The notes under the pieces were generated by a model. It had not been told where the DNA came from. It saw nothing but the letters and a program-made list of their open reading frames with translations, and made no database searches. Positions 1-5,252 of a stretch of DNA of 5,252 bases are shown piece after piece. The stretch is from Spirochaetales bacterium (GTDB lineage: Bacteria > Spirochaetota > Spirochaetia > DSM-27196 > SKKC01), in contig SLAN01000265.1 in NCBI GenBank assembly GCA_007126865.1, forward strand, positions 1-5,252, read 5' to 3'. A program made the position numbers and the translations under genes. Every line of letters begins with the position of its first letter. Positions within the stretch are counted from its first letter, which is position 1.

Positions 1-109
1 CGCCGAGAGCCCGGGGCCGAAAACCCGCCGCGCCGAGAGCCCGGGGCCGAAAACCCGCCGCGCCGAGAGCCCGGGGCCGAAAACCCGCCCCGCCGAGAGC
101 CCGGGGCCG
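1..109. repeat. 30-bp GC-rich tandem repeat, about 3.6 copies, cut by the left edge
   Basis: Units lie at 1-30, 31-60 and 61-90, followed by a 19-base partial copy at 91-109. Units 1 and 2 are identical and unit 3 differs only in its last base (C for G at 90). Each unit holds a CCCGGG palindrome and an AAAACCC stretch. The array may extend further left. The unit length is a multiple of three and no plus-strand frame has a stop inside the array: frame 1 would encode the decapeptide RREPGAENPP repeatedly, frame 2 AESPGPKTRR, frame 3 PRARGRKPAA. Frame 2 stops at 152-154, just before the 3' end of the minus-strand DUF3047 gene. The array could therefore be the tail of a plus-strand protein entering from the left, or a non-coding minisatellite; the sequence does not decide. 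There are no unique spacers, so it is not a CRISPR array. Confidence 0.95.
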
Positions 110-169
110 GGAAATCGAACACACCGCCTGCACTCTTATCATCGAGACACTTAATGCTGTTTGCGGTAA

Positions 170-925
170 CTATCGCTGTGTACGGGATTCCGGCCGGACC
201 CGAACGAAATCGATCCATGCGCGACTGACCGCGCCGCTACCGTAAGAATCTCCCATGATCGCTATCTGTGCACGCTCCGGAGGATCCTCACCAAATGCTT
301 CGCGATAGTCCTCGACGATATTCCGGCTGTGGGTGTGCCACTCCATGACTCCCCTGCGCCCCTGATCGATAGGCAGCATCATTGCTCGACTCGTGAATGG
401 GCTCTCGTACCATTCGACCGGCCATTCCTGGTTTGCCCAGATGTAGATAAGTGAGCCGTGAGGTGGGTACTCACCGCGGATGGCGCGGATCGCCGCGTAC
501 TGAAGCCTGGTCCCGAAACCGACCATATCCGAGTCGTATTCGAAGTTCACGGACACGCGAACCGGATATGTATCTCCGTCGCGAGTCGTGAGATCTCCCC
601 CGGGGATAGTGTCCTCGACACGCCACCTCCATTCCAGGATGGGGTTCTCGTGTGCGTCAAAGGTTGTCTGGTGTATGATGCCGCTGCCACCGTCGTCGGA
701 CTCTATGAACAGCATGGACGCGTTCGCGTTGGCTACGACGCTGTAGTCGGTATGCCGGTCGATGCTATCGAACTCGAGCGGCTCCCACTCTGCGAGAGTC
801 TCGAACGACTCGTCGATCGCGGGCGACGGCTCCGGCAGCGCCGGATACGGTGTCGCGAGGACAAGAACCCCGACGACAAGTGCAGCCGGAAATCTGCGTG
901 ACTCGTTTCGTTCGCGCATGTTCAT
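170..925 (-). CDS. DUF3047-family secreted protein of unknown function
   Basis: A 251-residue protein with an N-terminal signal peptide: arginines among residues 4-11, a hydrophobic core at about 14-25 and a likely cleavage near PYPA-LP (29-31). It should act outside the cytoplasm, probably in the periplasm. The mature part matches my memory of DUF3047: a W-R-W core at 99-101, a D-G-D-T-Y-P-V-R stretch at 116-123, a Y-I-W at 161-163, RNIVEDYREAFGEDPP at 201-216 and the closing segment IAIMGDSYGSG at 221-231 followed by WIDF. The family has no established biochemical role that I know of; the fold looks beta-rich and carbohydrate-binding-like, which is inference. The ATG at 925 is preferred because GGAGG lies 6 bases before it; an upstream in-frame start at 949 would place that site inside the gene. 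It is the last gene of the likely operon, about 95 bp behind the TVP38 gene. Confidence 0.85.
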   Translation of the reverse strand: MNMRERNESRRFPAALVVGVLVLATPYPALPEPSPAIDESFETLAEWEPLEFDSIDRHTDYSVVANANASMLFIESDDGGSGIIHQTTFDAHENPILEWRWRVEDTIPGGDLTTRDGDTYPVRVSVNFEYDSDMVGFGTRLQYAAIRAIRGEYPPHGSLIYIWANQEWPVEWYESPFTSRAMMLPIDQGRRGVMEWHTHSRNIVEDYREAFGEDPPERAQIAIMGDSYGSGAVSRAWIDFVRVRPESRTQR

Positions 926-930
926 GGTTC

Positions 931-936
931 TCCTCC
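931..936 (-). promoter_or_regulatory. Ribosome binding site of the DUF3047 gene
   Basis: GGAGGA on the minus strand. Its GGAGG core ends 6 bases before the ATG at 925 and 12 bases before a second in-frame ATG at 919. This spacing decides for the start at 925 over the longer reading frame that opens at 949. Confidence 0.75.
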
Positions 937-969
937 GGCAAACGGTCAAACGGACGTTGCCTGTCTTCG

Positions 970-1010
970 AGACTCAGTGCGCACGCCGGTGAAGCTCACA
1001 CGGTGAGTCT
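970..1010. repeat. Nested inverted repeats between the TVP38 and DUF3047 genes
   Basis: The outer arms are AGACTCA (970-976) and TGAGTCT (1004-1010), perfect over 7 bp. Inside lie the palindrome GTGCGCAC (977-984) and a competing short hairpin CTCAC-acg-GTGAG (995-1007). There is no T-run on either strand, so it is a poor intrinsic terminator. It could be an operator, an mRNA-processing or attenuation structure, or chance. Confidence 0.35.
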
Positions 1011-1020
1011 GCCCGTGATT

Positions 1021-1818
1021 CTACGTCACCGATCCCTCCGCTCCTGCATCGGCGAGCTCATCCGCCGGCACCTTCGCCGCCAATGCCCGCCGGGCAACGA
1101 TTGTGATCCGCACGGTCGCGATAATCGTGGCGATGAGCCCGACTATGTACATGATCCATTCTCCGGTCGTTGTCGTCTGTTCGGCGGCGCCGAGCTCGGC
1201 AAAGCGCTGCACAAGCGAGCCGATATACGCGTACAGGAGGGTTCCCGGGATCATGCCGATCCATGACGCGAGTACGTACGCGCCCAGGCGTATCCTGGTC
1301 AAACCGTACACATAGTTGGAGATGCTGAATGGCACGAGCGGTGAGAGCCGCAGCAGAAACACGATGCGCCCGCCTTCGCGCTCGACGGCTTCGTCGACCG
1401 CTTGAAGCTTCGGACTGGACTTCACCTTTCGCTCGACCCAATCGCGCATAAGGGTTCTGCCGAGTAGAAATGCGCATGTAGCGCCGATCGTCGATCCCAC
1501 CGAGGTGTAGATCGTGCCCGGAATGACTCCGAATACGGCGCCGGCGCCGAGGGTCAATATGGAACCGGGAATCAGGAGAACGGTAATAATCACGTAAATG
1601 ACCGCGAAGAGCATTGGCCCCCAGAACCCGAGCCCTTCGACCCACTGCAACGCCTGCTGGAGATAGAGAGGGGCGTCGAGCAGATATCCGACGATAAGAA
1701 GAATTGCGAGCAGGACCGCTACCGCTGCGACCCGAAGGGTGTCGCGCCCGCGCGTGCTTCTATCACCGTTCGCCCGCTTTCCTTTGGAGTCTTCCTGCTG
1801 CTGCTCAATTTCTCCCAT
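1021..1818 (-). CDS. TVP38/TMEM64 (DedA/VTT superfamily) inner-membrane protein
   Basis: A 265-residue polytopic membrane protein. After a charged, Gln/Glu/Arg-rich cytoplasmic N-terminus (1-29) come a transmembrane segment at about 30-47, a second hydrophobic block at 67-83, the glycine-rich reentrant-type motif at 91-101 (GAGAVFG followed by PG), a hydrophobic stretch at 103-119, the conserved RLSPLVPF at 157-164, the G-x-x-P-G-T motif at 188-193 and a last helix at about 221-241. This order is typical of the SNARE-associated/VTT domain (PF09335). Family members have been linked to lipid scrambling or transport and to envelope homeostasis; the substrate of this one is unknown. The ATG at 1818 has a GAGG 8 bases upstream. 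It lies 63 bp behind the flavoprotein gene. TVP38 domains next to, or fused with, MerA-like flavoproteins are a recurring arrangement in bacteria as I recall, supporting a shared role. The Ala/Glu-rich C-terminal tail (245-265) is hydrophilic. Confidence 0.9.
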   Translation of the reverse strand: MGEIEQQQEDSKGKRANGDRSTRGRDTLRVAAVAVLLAILLIVGYLLDAPLYLQQALQWVEGLGFWGPMLFAVIYVIITVLLIPGSILTLGAGAVFGVIPGTIYTSVGSTIGATCAFLLGRTLMRDWVERKVKSSPKLQAVDEAVEREGGRIVFLLRLSPLVPFSISNYVYGLTRIRLGAYVLASWIGMIPGTLLYAYIGSLVQRFAELGAAEQTTTTGEWIMYIVGLIATIIATVRITIVARRALAAKVPADELADAGAEGSVT

Positions 1819-1881
1819 AGCCCTTACCTCACACAGTTTGGAATTGGTACCGATAGCGCTCCGTCGTATACCGGATTCACG

Positions 1882-3333
1882 CTATTCTTCCAGAGGGCCG
1901 GTTCCCCGATATCGAAACAACGCCTTGAGTATCGAGCGTGTTCGCCGGTTGAAAAGCTTCGGTGCCAGCTCATTGGAGACCGCCCGACCGAAAATCTCGC
2001 TCATCGTAGGATACGGGGTCAGCGCTTTGCGAAACCGTGCGAATTTCCACTTCCCGGCGACCGCGTGAAGAGCCGGACCGATGAGCTCACCGGCGCCTTT
2101 CGCTGCGATTCCGGTCCCGATCACTCGATCCTTCCTATCGAGCACAATCTTGATCAACCCATCGCTGCCTTCTTCGGCGTGCGCCCGATCGATAGCAGAG
2201 AAGGAGTGAGTGATGGTCCGGTACGATATCCCTGCCTCCTCCGCGGATGCCTGAGTGTGACCGACGGTGGCGAGCTCCGGGTCTGTGTAGCTGACCCACG
2301 GCACCTTGCTGTAGTCCACGCGGCCGCCGGCGTGCAACGCGACGCTTCGCACGACCGCACTGGCCTCCACTCCTGCGACGTGGGTAAAGGGAAAGCGGCC
2401 GTTTACGTCGCCGATTGCGTAGATGTGTGGAACCGAGGTCTGCATCTTGTCGTTTACGACTATCGCGCCGCGCTCCAACGCGACCCCGGCCGAATCGAGG
2501 TTGAGCTGATCGACGTTCGGAGTTCTTCCCGCGGCGACGAGAACCTGTTCGGCTTCTACGGTGCGCCCGCGGGAACCCGCCCCCACTTTGAGCACCTTTC
2601 TCCCGTCGGCGGCCTCGACACTCGTCACCGCATCGCCGGTGATCACGCGGATCCCTTCCTTCTCAAGACGGGAGCGTACGACAGCAGCGAGCTGATCGTC
2701 GTCACGTGGCAGGATTCGCGGTGCCATCTCAATAATGGTTACCTCGCTTCCGAGTCTGCGGTAGGCCTGACTCAGCTCTACGCCGATCGGACCTCCGCCC
2801 AGGACTGCGAGTGAACGTGGAAGCTCGGCGAGACCGAACATATCCCGGTTTGTCAGGTAGCTGATCTCGCGCAGCCCCGCTATCGGAGGTATCGCAGCAC
2901 GGCTGCCGGTCGCAATGACAATTCGCCGGGCGCTGAGACGATTGCCATCCACTTCCACCTCGTTCGCCGATCGGAAGCTCGCCGCGCCGAGATAGACTTC
3001 CGCCCCGAGCGAACGAAAGCGCTCGGGAGAGTCGTGATGTGCAATGGCACCGACAACGCCGGCGACGTGACTGTTTATCGCCGGCATATCCGGCTTCAAT
3101 TGGACGGGAAATCCGTCGCGCGTCGCGACGAAGCGGTCGACCTCAGCGGCATTGTGGAACTGGGAGGCTATGTGAAGCAGTGTCTTGCTCGGCACGCACC
3201 CGAAATGCAGGCAGTCGCCTCCCATATGCTCGCGTTCAACAAGCGCCGTCTTCATGCCGAGCTGCGCACAGCCGGAGGCGACGGTAAGACCGGCCGCTCC
3301 CCCTCCGATTACGATAACGTCGTGAGTATTCAC
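1882..3333 (-). CDS. MerA/dihydrolipoamide-dehydrogenase-like FAD disulfide oxidoreductase, substrate unknown
   Basis: A 483-residue class I pyridine-nucleotide-disulfide oxidoreductase. The FAD-binding G-G-G-x-x-G is at 10-15 with ribose-binding Glu33, and the redox disulfide motif GGDCLHFGCVPSK spans 38-50 with Cys41 and Cys46. ATGSR lies at 141-145, the NAD(P)H-binding GGGPIG at 179-184 ending in Glu202 (an acidic residue here usually favours NADH), the second FAD motif AIGDV at 306-310, and a dimerisation domain follows from about 340. The usual H-P-T-x-x-E active-site motif reads Y-P-T-M-S-E at 441-446, so Tyr441 replaces the catalytic His while Glu446 is kept. There is no N-terminal heavy-metal domain and no C-terminal Cys-Cys pair. 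It is therefore unlikely to be a true lipoamide dehydrogenase or mercuric reductase, despite the usual database label. The start is GTG, with AGGGAG five bases upstream; no ATG is in frame upstream. It is the first gene of the likely minus-strand operon and is divergent from the DsrE gene. Confidence 0.9.
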   Translation of the reverse strand: MNTHDVIVIGGGAAGLTVASGCAQLGMKTALVEREHMGGDCLHFGCVPSKTLLHIASQFHNAAEVDRFVATRDGFPVQLKPDMPAINSHVAGVVGAIAHHDSPERFRSLGAEVYLGAASFRSANEVEVDGNRLSARRIVIATGSRAAIPPIAGLREISYLTNRDMFGLAELPRSLAVLGGGPIGVELSQAYRRLGSEVTIIEMAPRILPRDDDQLAAVVRSRLEKEGIRVITGDAVTSVEAADGRKVLKVGAGSRGRTVEAEQVLVAAGRTPNVDQLNLDSAGVALERGAIVVNDKMQTSVPHIYAIGDVNGRFPFTHVAGVEASAVVRSVALHAGGRVDYSKVPWVSYTDPELATVGHTQASAEEAGISYRTITHSFSAIDRAHAEEGSDGLIKIVLDRKDRVIGTGIAAKGAGELIGPALHAVAGKWKFARFRKALTPYPTMSEIFGRAVSNELAPKLFNRRTRSILKALFRYRGTGPLEE

Positions 3334-3338
3334 AGTTG

Positions 3339-3344
3339 CTCCCT
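3339..3344 (-). promoter_or_regulatory. Ribosome binding site for the GTG start of the flavoprotein gene
   Basis: AGGGAG on the minus strand, 5 bases before the GTG at 3333-3331. It supports GTG as the real start, since the next residues lead directly into the FAD-binding strand. Confidence 0.7.
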
Positions 3345-3378
3345 CTGTATCAGTTCGGTGTAACTCATCCGAATAGTC

Positions 3379-3401
3379 TATTATTGTAGATACAATGATA
3401 T
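3379..3401 (-). promoter_or_regulatory. Putative operator, copy 1 (flavoprotein operon side)
   Basis: Read on the minus strand, it has a 12-bp core TTGTATCTACAA (3395-3384), a near-palindrome with TTGTA and TACAA half-sites around two central bases. ATAT lies two bases before the core and AATA one base after it. The same 23-bp pattern recurs at 3515-3537 on the plus strand. It lies 46-68 bases before the GTG start, where a repressor would cover the promoter. The dyad is of the size bound by small dimeric regulators (MarR, GntR, ArsR or BlaI types), but the family cannot be named from the site alone. Confidence 0.65.
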
Positions 3402-3418
3402 TTTCGCATCTGTGTCAA
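3390..3418 (-). promoter_or_regulatory. Candidate sigma-70-type promoter of the flavoprotein operon
   Basis: A perfect TTGACA -35 hexamer (3418-3413) is followed after 17 bases by TTGTAT (3395-3390), a poor -10 box that overlaps the operator core. A better -10-like hexamer, TATCAT (3400-3395), lies only 12 bases from the -35, and TACAAT (3388-3383) lies 24 bases from it. The -35 is convincing; the exact -10 is not. The weak -10 could mean the promoter needs an activator. Confidence 0.4.
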
Positions 3419-3429
3419 ATACCGGAACA

Positions 3430-3476
3430 AGTCGAATGGAGGGTGCCGAAGCGGCGAACCGATTTCTCGTTCGACT
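3430..3476. repeat. 7-bp inverted repeat midway between the two operators
   Basis: AGTCGAA (3430-3436) and TTCGACT (3470-3476) are perfect inverted arms 33 bases apart, centred near 3453. The midpoint of the two operator cores is near 3458. It might be an extra regulator site or part of a looped complex, but 7-bp arms can arise by chance. Confidence 0.25.
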
Positions 3477-3500
3477 ATAGGAATTGTTATACATACCGGC

Positions 3501-3529
3501 TTGACTATTCATCCATATAGTTGTATCTA
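3501..3529 (+). promoter_or_regulatory. Candidate sigma-70-type promoter of the DsrE gene
   Basis: TTGACT (3501-3506) matches the -35 consensus in five of six positions. After 17 bases comes TATCTA (3524-3529), a weak -10 inside the operator core. TATAGT (3516-3521) is a better -10 match but lies only 9 bases away. In both divergent promoters the TTGAC element is preceded by a nearby CCGG and followed by the shared operator, so the layout is mirrored. The precise -10 is uncertain. Confidence 0.4.
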
Positions 3530-3537
3530 CAACAATA
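3515..3537 (+). promoter_or_regulatory. Putative operator, copy 2 (DsrE side)
   Basis: The core TTGTATCTACAA (3521-3532) has ATAT two bases before it and AATA one base after it, matching the copy at 3379-3401 when each is read in its gene's direction: 20 of 23 positions are identical. It lies 56-78 bases before the DsrE ATG. The shared element implies one regulator for both divergent transcripts; the regulator gene is not in this window. Confidence 0.65.
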
Positions 3538-3577
3538 TATGAGATGGGCCGCTGAGGTCCATTTGAAACAACACCTG

Positions 3578-3584
3578 TAAGGAG
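3578..3584 (+). promoter_or_regulatory. Ribosome binding site of the DsrE-family gene
   Basis: TAAGGAG lies 8 bases before the ATG at 3593. It rules out the in-frame GTG at 3584, which sits on the last base of the site. Its TAA is also the stop codon of a 13-codon leader reading frame (3539-3580). Confidence 0.8.
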
Positions 3585-3592
3585 TGACTCAT

Positions 3593-3949
3593 ATGGCGAA
3601 AATCGCTGTGGTATTGCTGGCCGACAACGAATCGCATGGCGATATGGGACGCGTCGCGAACGCGCTCGAGTTGGCAAAAGAGAGTAAGGAACAGGGTGAT
3701 GATGTACGCTTTGTGTTCGACGGTGCGGGTACCCGCTGGGTCGGACCGTTGTCCGACAGCGAGCATATGCTGCATCCCGTGTACGAGGCGATCGAGGATA
3801 CCGTGACAGGCGCGTGCGCATTCTGTGCCAACGCGTTCGAGGTGAAGGAGGAGGTCCAGGATGCGGGGGTTAAATTGATTCAGGATTACGAGGGCCACCC
3901 CTCGCTGCGATCGTTGATCGCGGACGGTTTCTCGGTAGTCACATTCTGA
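3593..3949 (+). CDS. DsrE-family (DsrE/DsrF/TusD-like) small cytoplasmic protein
   Basis: A 118-residue protein with no signal peptide or membrane segment. The N-terminal strand KIAVVLLAD, the following helix with A-L-E-L-A-K (24-29), the strand VRFVFDGAGT (38-47) and the C-terminal G-F-S-V-V-T-F fit the DsrE alpha/beta fold (PF02635). Cys75 and Cys78 form a C-A-F-C motif inside GACAFCANAF (73-82), followed by a region resembling the V-x-x-x-G-V-x-L-I pattern of the family (88-96). Relatives bind and relay sulfur as persulfides (TusBCD, DsrEFH) or have unknown redox roles; no TusBC or DsrFH partners are present, so sulfur relay is not shown here. It is divergent from the flavoprotein operon and carries the same operator element, suggesting co-regulation. 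It appears monocistronic, ending in a strong hairpin. The acidic composition (many Asp and Glu) may hint at a salt-tolerant host, but this is weak evidence. Confidence 0.85.
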   Translation: MAKIAVVLLADNESHGDMGRVANALELAKESKEQGDDVRFVFDGAGTRWVGPLSDSEHMLHPVYEAIEDTVTGACAFCANAFEVKEEVQDAGVKLIQDYEGHPSLRSLIADGFSVVTF

Positions 3950-3989
3950 AAGAGGCGGTAACTGCCGATGAAACGCTACCGCTACCACG

Positions 3990-4020
3990 ACGGACGGGCG
4001 GTTCACCGCCCGTCCGTTCC
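3990..4020 (+). terminator. Strong hairpin after the DsrE gene, probable terminator
   Basis: A perfect 12-bp GC-rich stem pairs ACGGACGGGCGG (3990-4001) with CCGCCCGTCCGT (4006-4017) around a TTCA loop. It starts 40 bases after the DsrE stop. The following tract is only TTCCTC, so the U-run is weak and termination may be inefficient. The stem could also block readthrough from the convergent GH15 gene. Confidence 0.75.
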
Positions 4021-4075
4021 TCACGAAGAAGTGGCGTATGCTCGCGGAAGCTTCGGTAGGAGTGGCAATCACCTT

Positions 4076-4103
4076 TCGATATCGCGGTACTTCTCGATAT
4101 CGC
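4076..4103. repeat. Pair of TCGATATCGC direct repeats 18 bp apart
   Basis: The identical decamer TCGATATCGC occurs at 4076-4085 and 4094-4103. Each copy contains the perfect palindrome CGATATCG (4077-4084 and 4095-4102). They lie in the 190-bp gap between two convergent genes, and are flanked by inverted arms GGAAGC (4046-4051) and GCTTCC (4105-4110). The role is unknown; they could be a paired protein-binding site or part of an RNA structure at the 3' ends. Confidence 0.4.
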
Positions 4104-4140
4104 AGCTTCCATCGTTGTGACCGGCTCCGGTACGACGGGC

Positions 4141-5252
4141 TCAACCGAGCGTACGGTCCAGATTGTATGCGGCGCTGATAAGCGAAAGATGGGTAAACGC
4201 CTGAGGGTAGTTGCCGAGCGCATCTCCGGTCGGCCCTGTTTCCTCGGCGTAGAGGCCGAGGTGATTCGCGTACCCGGTCATCTTCTCGAATATCAGACGG
4301 GCCTGCTCCAGCTTCTCCGGATGCATCTTACCCGCCCGCGTGAGCGCTTCAACGAGCCAGAAACTACAGATGTTGAAGGTGCCCTCCTCACCGGAGAGCC
4401 CGTCGTCGGTTTTCGATACGTCGTATCTATATACGAGACTGTTTGAGACGAGCCCTCCGTTTTCCGGTCTCTTCAGTGTCTGCTCGAGTGTTGAAATCAT
4501 GCGTCGGTCGGACGGGGAGACGAAGAAGACAAGCGGCATCATCAGATTCGAGGCGTCGAGCGCATCCTCTCCGTACGCCTGTACGAATGCGCCGCGCTCG
4601 GTGCTGAAACCGCGCTCCATGATCTCCTCGTAGATTTCGTCGCGTACGGCGATCCAGCGGTCTCGGTCGGCGGGAAACGACCGCTTATCGGCCAACCGTA
4701 TGCCGCGATCTACAGCCACCCAGCACATCAGCTTGGAGTAGGTGAAGTGCTGCCGTCCGCCGCGAACCTCCCAGATGCCTTCGTCGGGCTCTTTCCAATG
4801 ATCGCACACATAGTTCACGAGGCTTCGAAGGCGAACCCAGAAGTCGTAGGAGATCGGCTCTCCATGCTTGTTGTAGAGATAGACCGAGTCGAGCAGCTCA
4901 CCGTATATATCGAGCTGAAGCTGATCGTATGCGGCGTTGCCAACGCGTACCGGCCGGGAACCGCGATATCCGTCGAGGTGATCGAGAATCTCCTCGGTAA
5001 GGGTGTGGCGGCCGTCGAGCCCGTACATGATCTGAAGCGATCCGTCTTCGTTCGGCTCGTTGGTACGGTCCTCGATCCAGCGCATGAACCGTGTGGCCTC
5101 CCGCGAAAAGCCGATCCGCATGAGCCCATAAACGGTGAACGCGGCGTCGCGTATCCAGGTATATCGGTAGTCCCAGTTTCGCTCGCCGCCGATCGCCTCC
5201 GGTAGTGCCGCCGTCGGCGCGGCGACAATCGCCCCGGTCGGCGCGAACGTCA
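4141..5252 (-). CDS. Glycoside hydrolase family 15 enzyme (glucoamylase/trehalase type), 5' end outside the window
   Basis: The frame is open from the right edge to a TGA at 4141, giving 369 complete codons of the C-terminal part. The first methionine at 5121 is not the start: the 43 codons before it encode the GH15 hallmark [18 protein letters not shown] and [16 protein letters not shown] (fragment residues 5-22 and 24-39), the entry to the (alpha/alpha)6 barrel. Further motifs are [10 protein letters not shown] (109-118), [20 protein letters not shown] (156-175), which should hold the catalytic acid glutamate, GAFVQAYG with [10 protein letters not shown] (220-240), and [11 protein letters not shown] (288-298), with the likely catalytic base. 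Both acidic motifs are intact, so the enzyme should be active. Enzymes of this type are usually about 600 residues with an N-terminal beta-sandwich; roughly 230 residues are therefore missing. It hydrolyses alpha-glucosides from the non-reducing end (maltodextrins) or trehalose; the fragment cannot decide which. The C-terminus at L-D-R-T-L-G looks natural. It is convergent with the DsrE gene and shows no functional link to it. Confidence 0.92.
   Translation of the reverse strand, partial: TFAPTGAIVAAPTAALPEAIGGERNWDYRYTWIRDAAFTVYGLMRIGFSREATRFMRWIEDRTNEPNEDGSLQIMYGLDGRHTLTEEILDHLDGYRGSRPVRVGNAAYDQLQLDIYGELLDSVYLYNKHGEPISYDFWVRLRSLVNYVCDHWKEPDEGIWEVRGGRQHFTYSKLMCWVAVDRGIRLADKRSFPADRDRWIAVRDEIYEEIMERGFSTERGAFVQAYGEDALDASNLMMPLVFFVSPSDRRMISTLEQTLKRPENGGLVSNSLVYRYDVSKTDDGLSGEEGTFNICSFWLVEALTRAGKMHPEKLEQARLIFEKMTGYANHLGLYAEETGPTGDALGNYPQAFTHLSLISAAYNLDRTLG

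Noticed and set aside
1..109. Short repeats that might be a CRISPR array
   Set aside because: The units abut head to tail without any unique spacer, and no cas gene is present.
458..901. Plus-strand open frame of 147 codons
   Set aside because: It is antisense to the DUF3047 gene, has no recognisable motif and no good ribosome site; the minus-strand protein shows clear family motifs.
1058..1645. Minus-strand open frame of 195 codons, very Arg-rich
   Set aside because: It is a frame-shifted shadow of the TVP38 gene; Arg/His-rich, low-complexity composition is typical of a wrong frame in GC-rich DNA.
1853..1885. Inverted repeat ATAGCG/CGCTAT between the flavoprotein and TVP38 genes as a terminator
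   Set aside because: The arms are only 6 bp, overlap the flavoprotein stop codon, and no T-run follows; an operon-internal terminator is not supported.
2065..2814. Long plus-strand open frame of 249 codons
   Set aside because: It lies entirely antisense to the flavoprotein gene, has no family resemblance, and is explained by GC-rich codon bias on the real strand.
1882..3333. Naming the flavoprotein merA or lpdA
   Set aside because: There is no C-terminal Cys-Cys pair or heavy-metal domain for MerA and no H-P-T-x-x-E histidine for Lpd; no other mer or ketoacid dehydrogenase genes are nearby.
3436..3480. 14-codon plus-strand frame (MEGAEAANRFLVRL) in the divergent region
   Set aside because: It lies upstream of the likely DsrE promoter, so it would not be on that transcript, and it has no convincing ribosome site.
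3527..4144. Minus-strand open frame of 205 codons over the DsrE gene
   Set aside because: It is antisense to a well-supported DsrE gene, crosses its terminator and promoter region, and has no recognisable domain.

Overview
The window comes from a bacterium, judging by compact genes, clear Shine-Dalgarno sites and bacterial protein families. A secreted DUF3047-type protein suggests, but does not prove, a Gram-negative host. The DNA is moderately GC-rich, except for an AT-rich divergent promoter region near 3380-3540. I cannot name a genus or phylum with confidence. No rRNA, tRNA, CRISPR array, transposase or phage gene is visible.

Layout. Positions 1-109 hold 3.6 copies of a GC-rich 30-bp tandem repeat that runs off the left edge. 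Three minus-strand genes follow. In transcription order they are a mercuric-reductase/dihydrolipoamide-dehydrogenase-like flavoprotein (3333-1882), a TVP38/TMEM64 membrane protein (1818-1021) and a secreted DUF3047 protein (925-170). Gaps of about 63 and 95 bp and the shared direction make an operon plausible. A divergent intergenic region (3334-3592) separates them from a plus-strand DsrE-family gene (3593-3949), which ends in a strong hairpin (3990-4017). Convergent to it is the 3' part of a minus-strand glycoside hydrolase family 15 gene (4141 to the right edge), whose start lies outside the window.

How the genes may work together. The DsrE protein has a C-x-x-C pair suited to sulfur or thiol redox chemistry. 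The flavoprotein has an intact C-x4-C redox disulfide but lacks the partner histidine of lipoamide dehydrogenase and the C-terminal cysteine pair of mercuric reductase. Both sides of the divergent region carry the same 12-bp near-palindrome (TTGTATCTACAA read in each gene's own direction) with matching flanks, giving a 23-bp element in mirror orientation. This suggests that one regulator controls both the DsrE gene and the flavoprotein/TVP38/DUF3047 operon as one redox or membrane-associated module. That conclusion is inference; the regulator and the substrate are not in the window. The GH15 gene (glucoamylase or trehalase type) looks like an unrelated neighbour.
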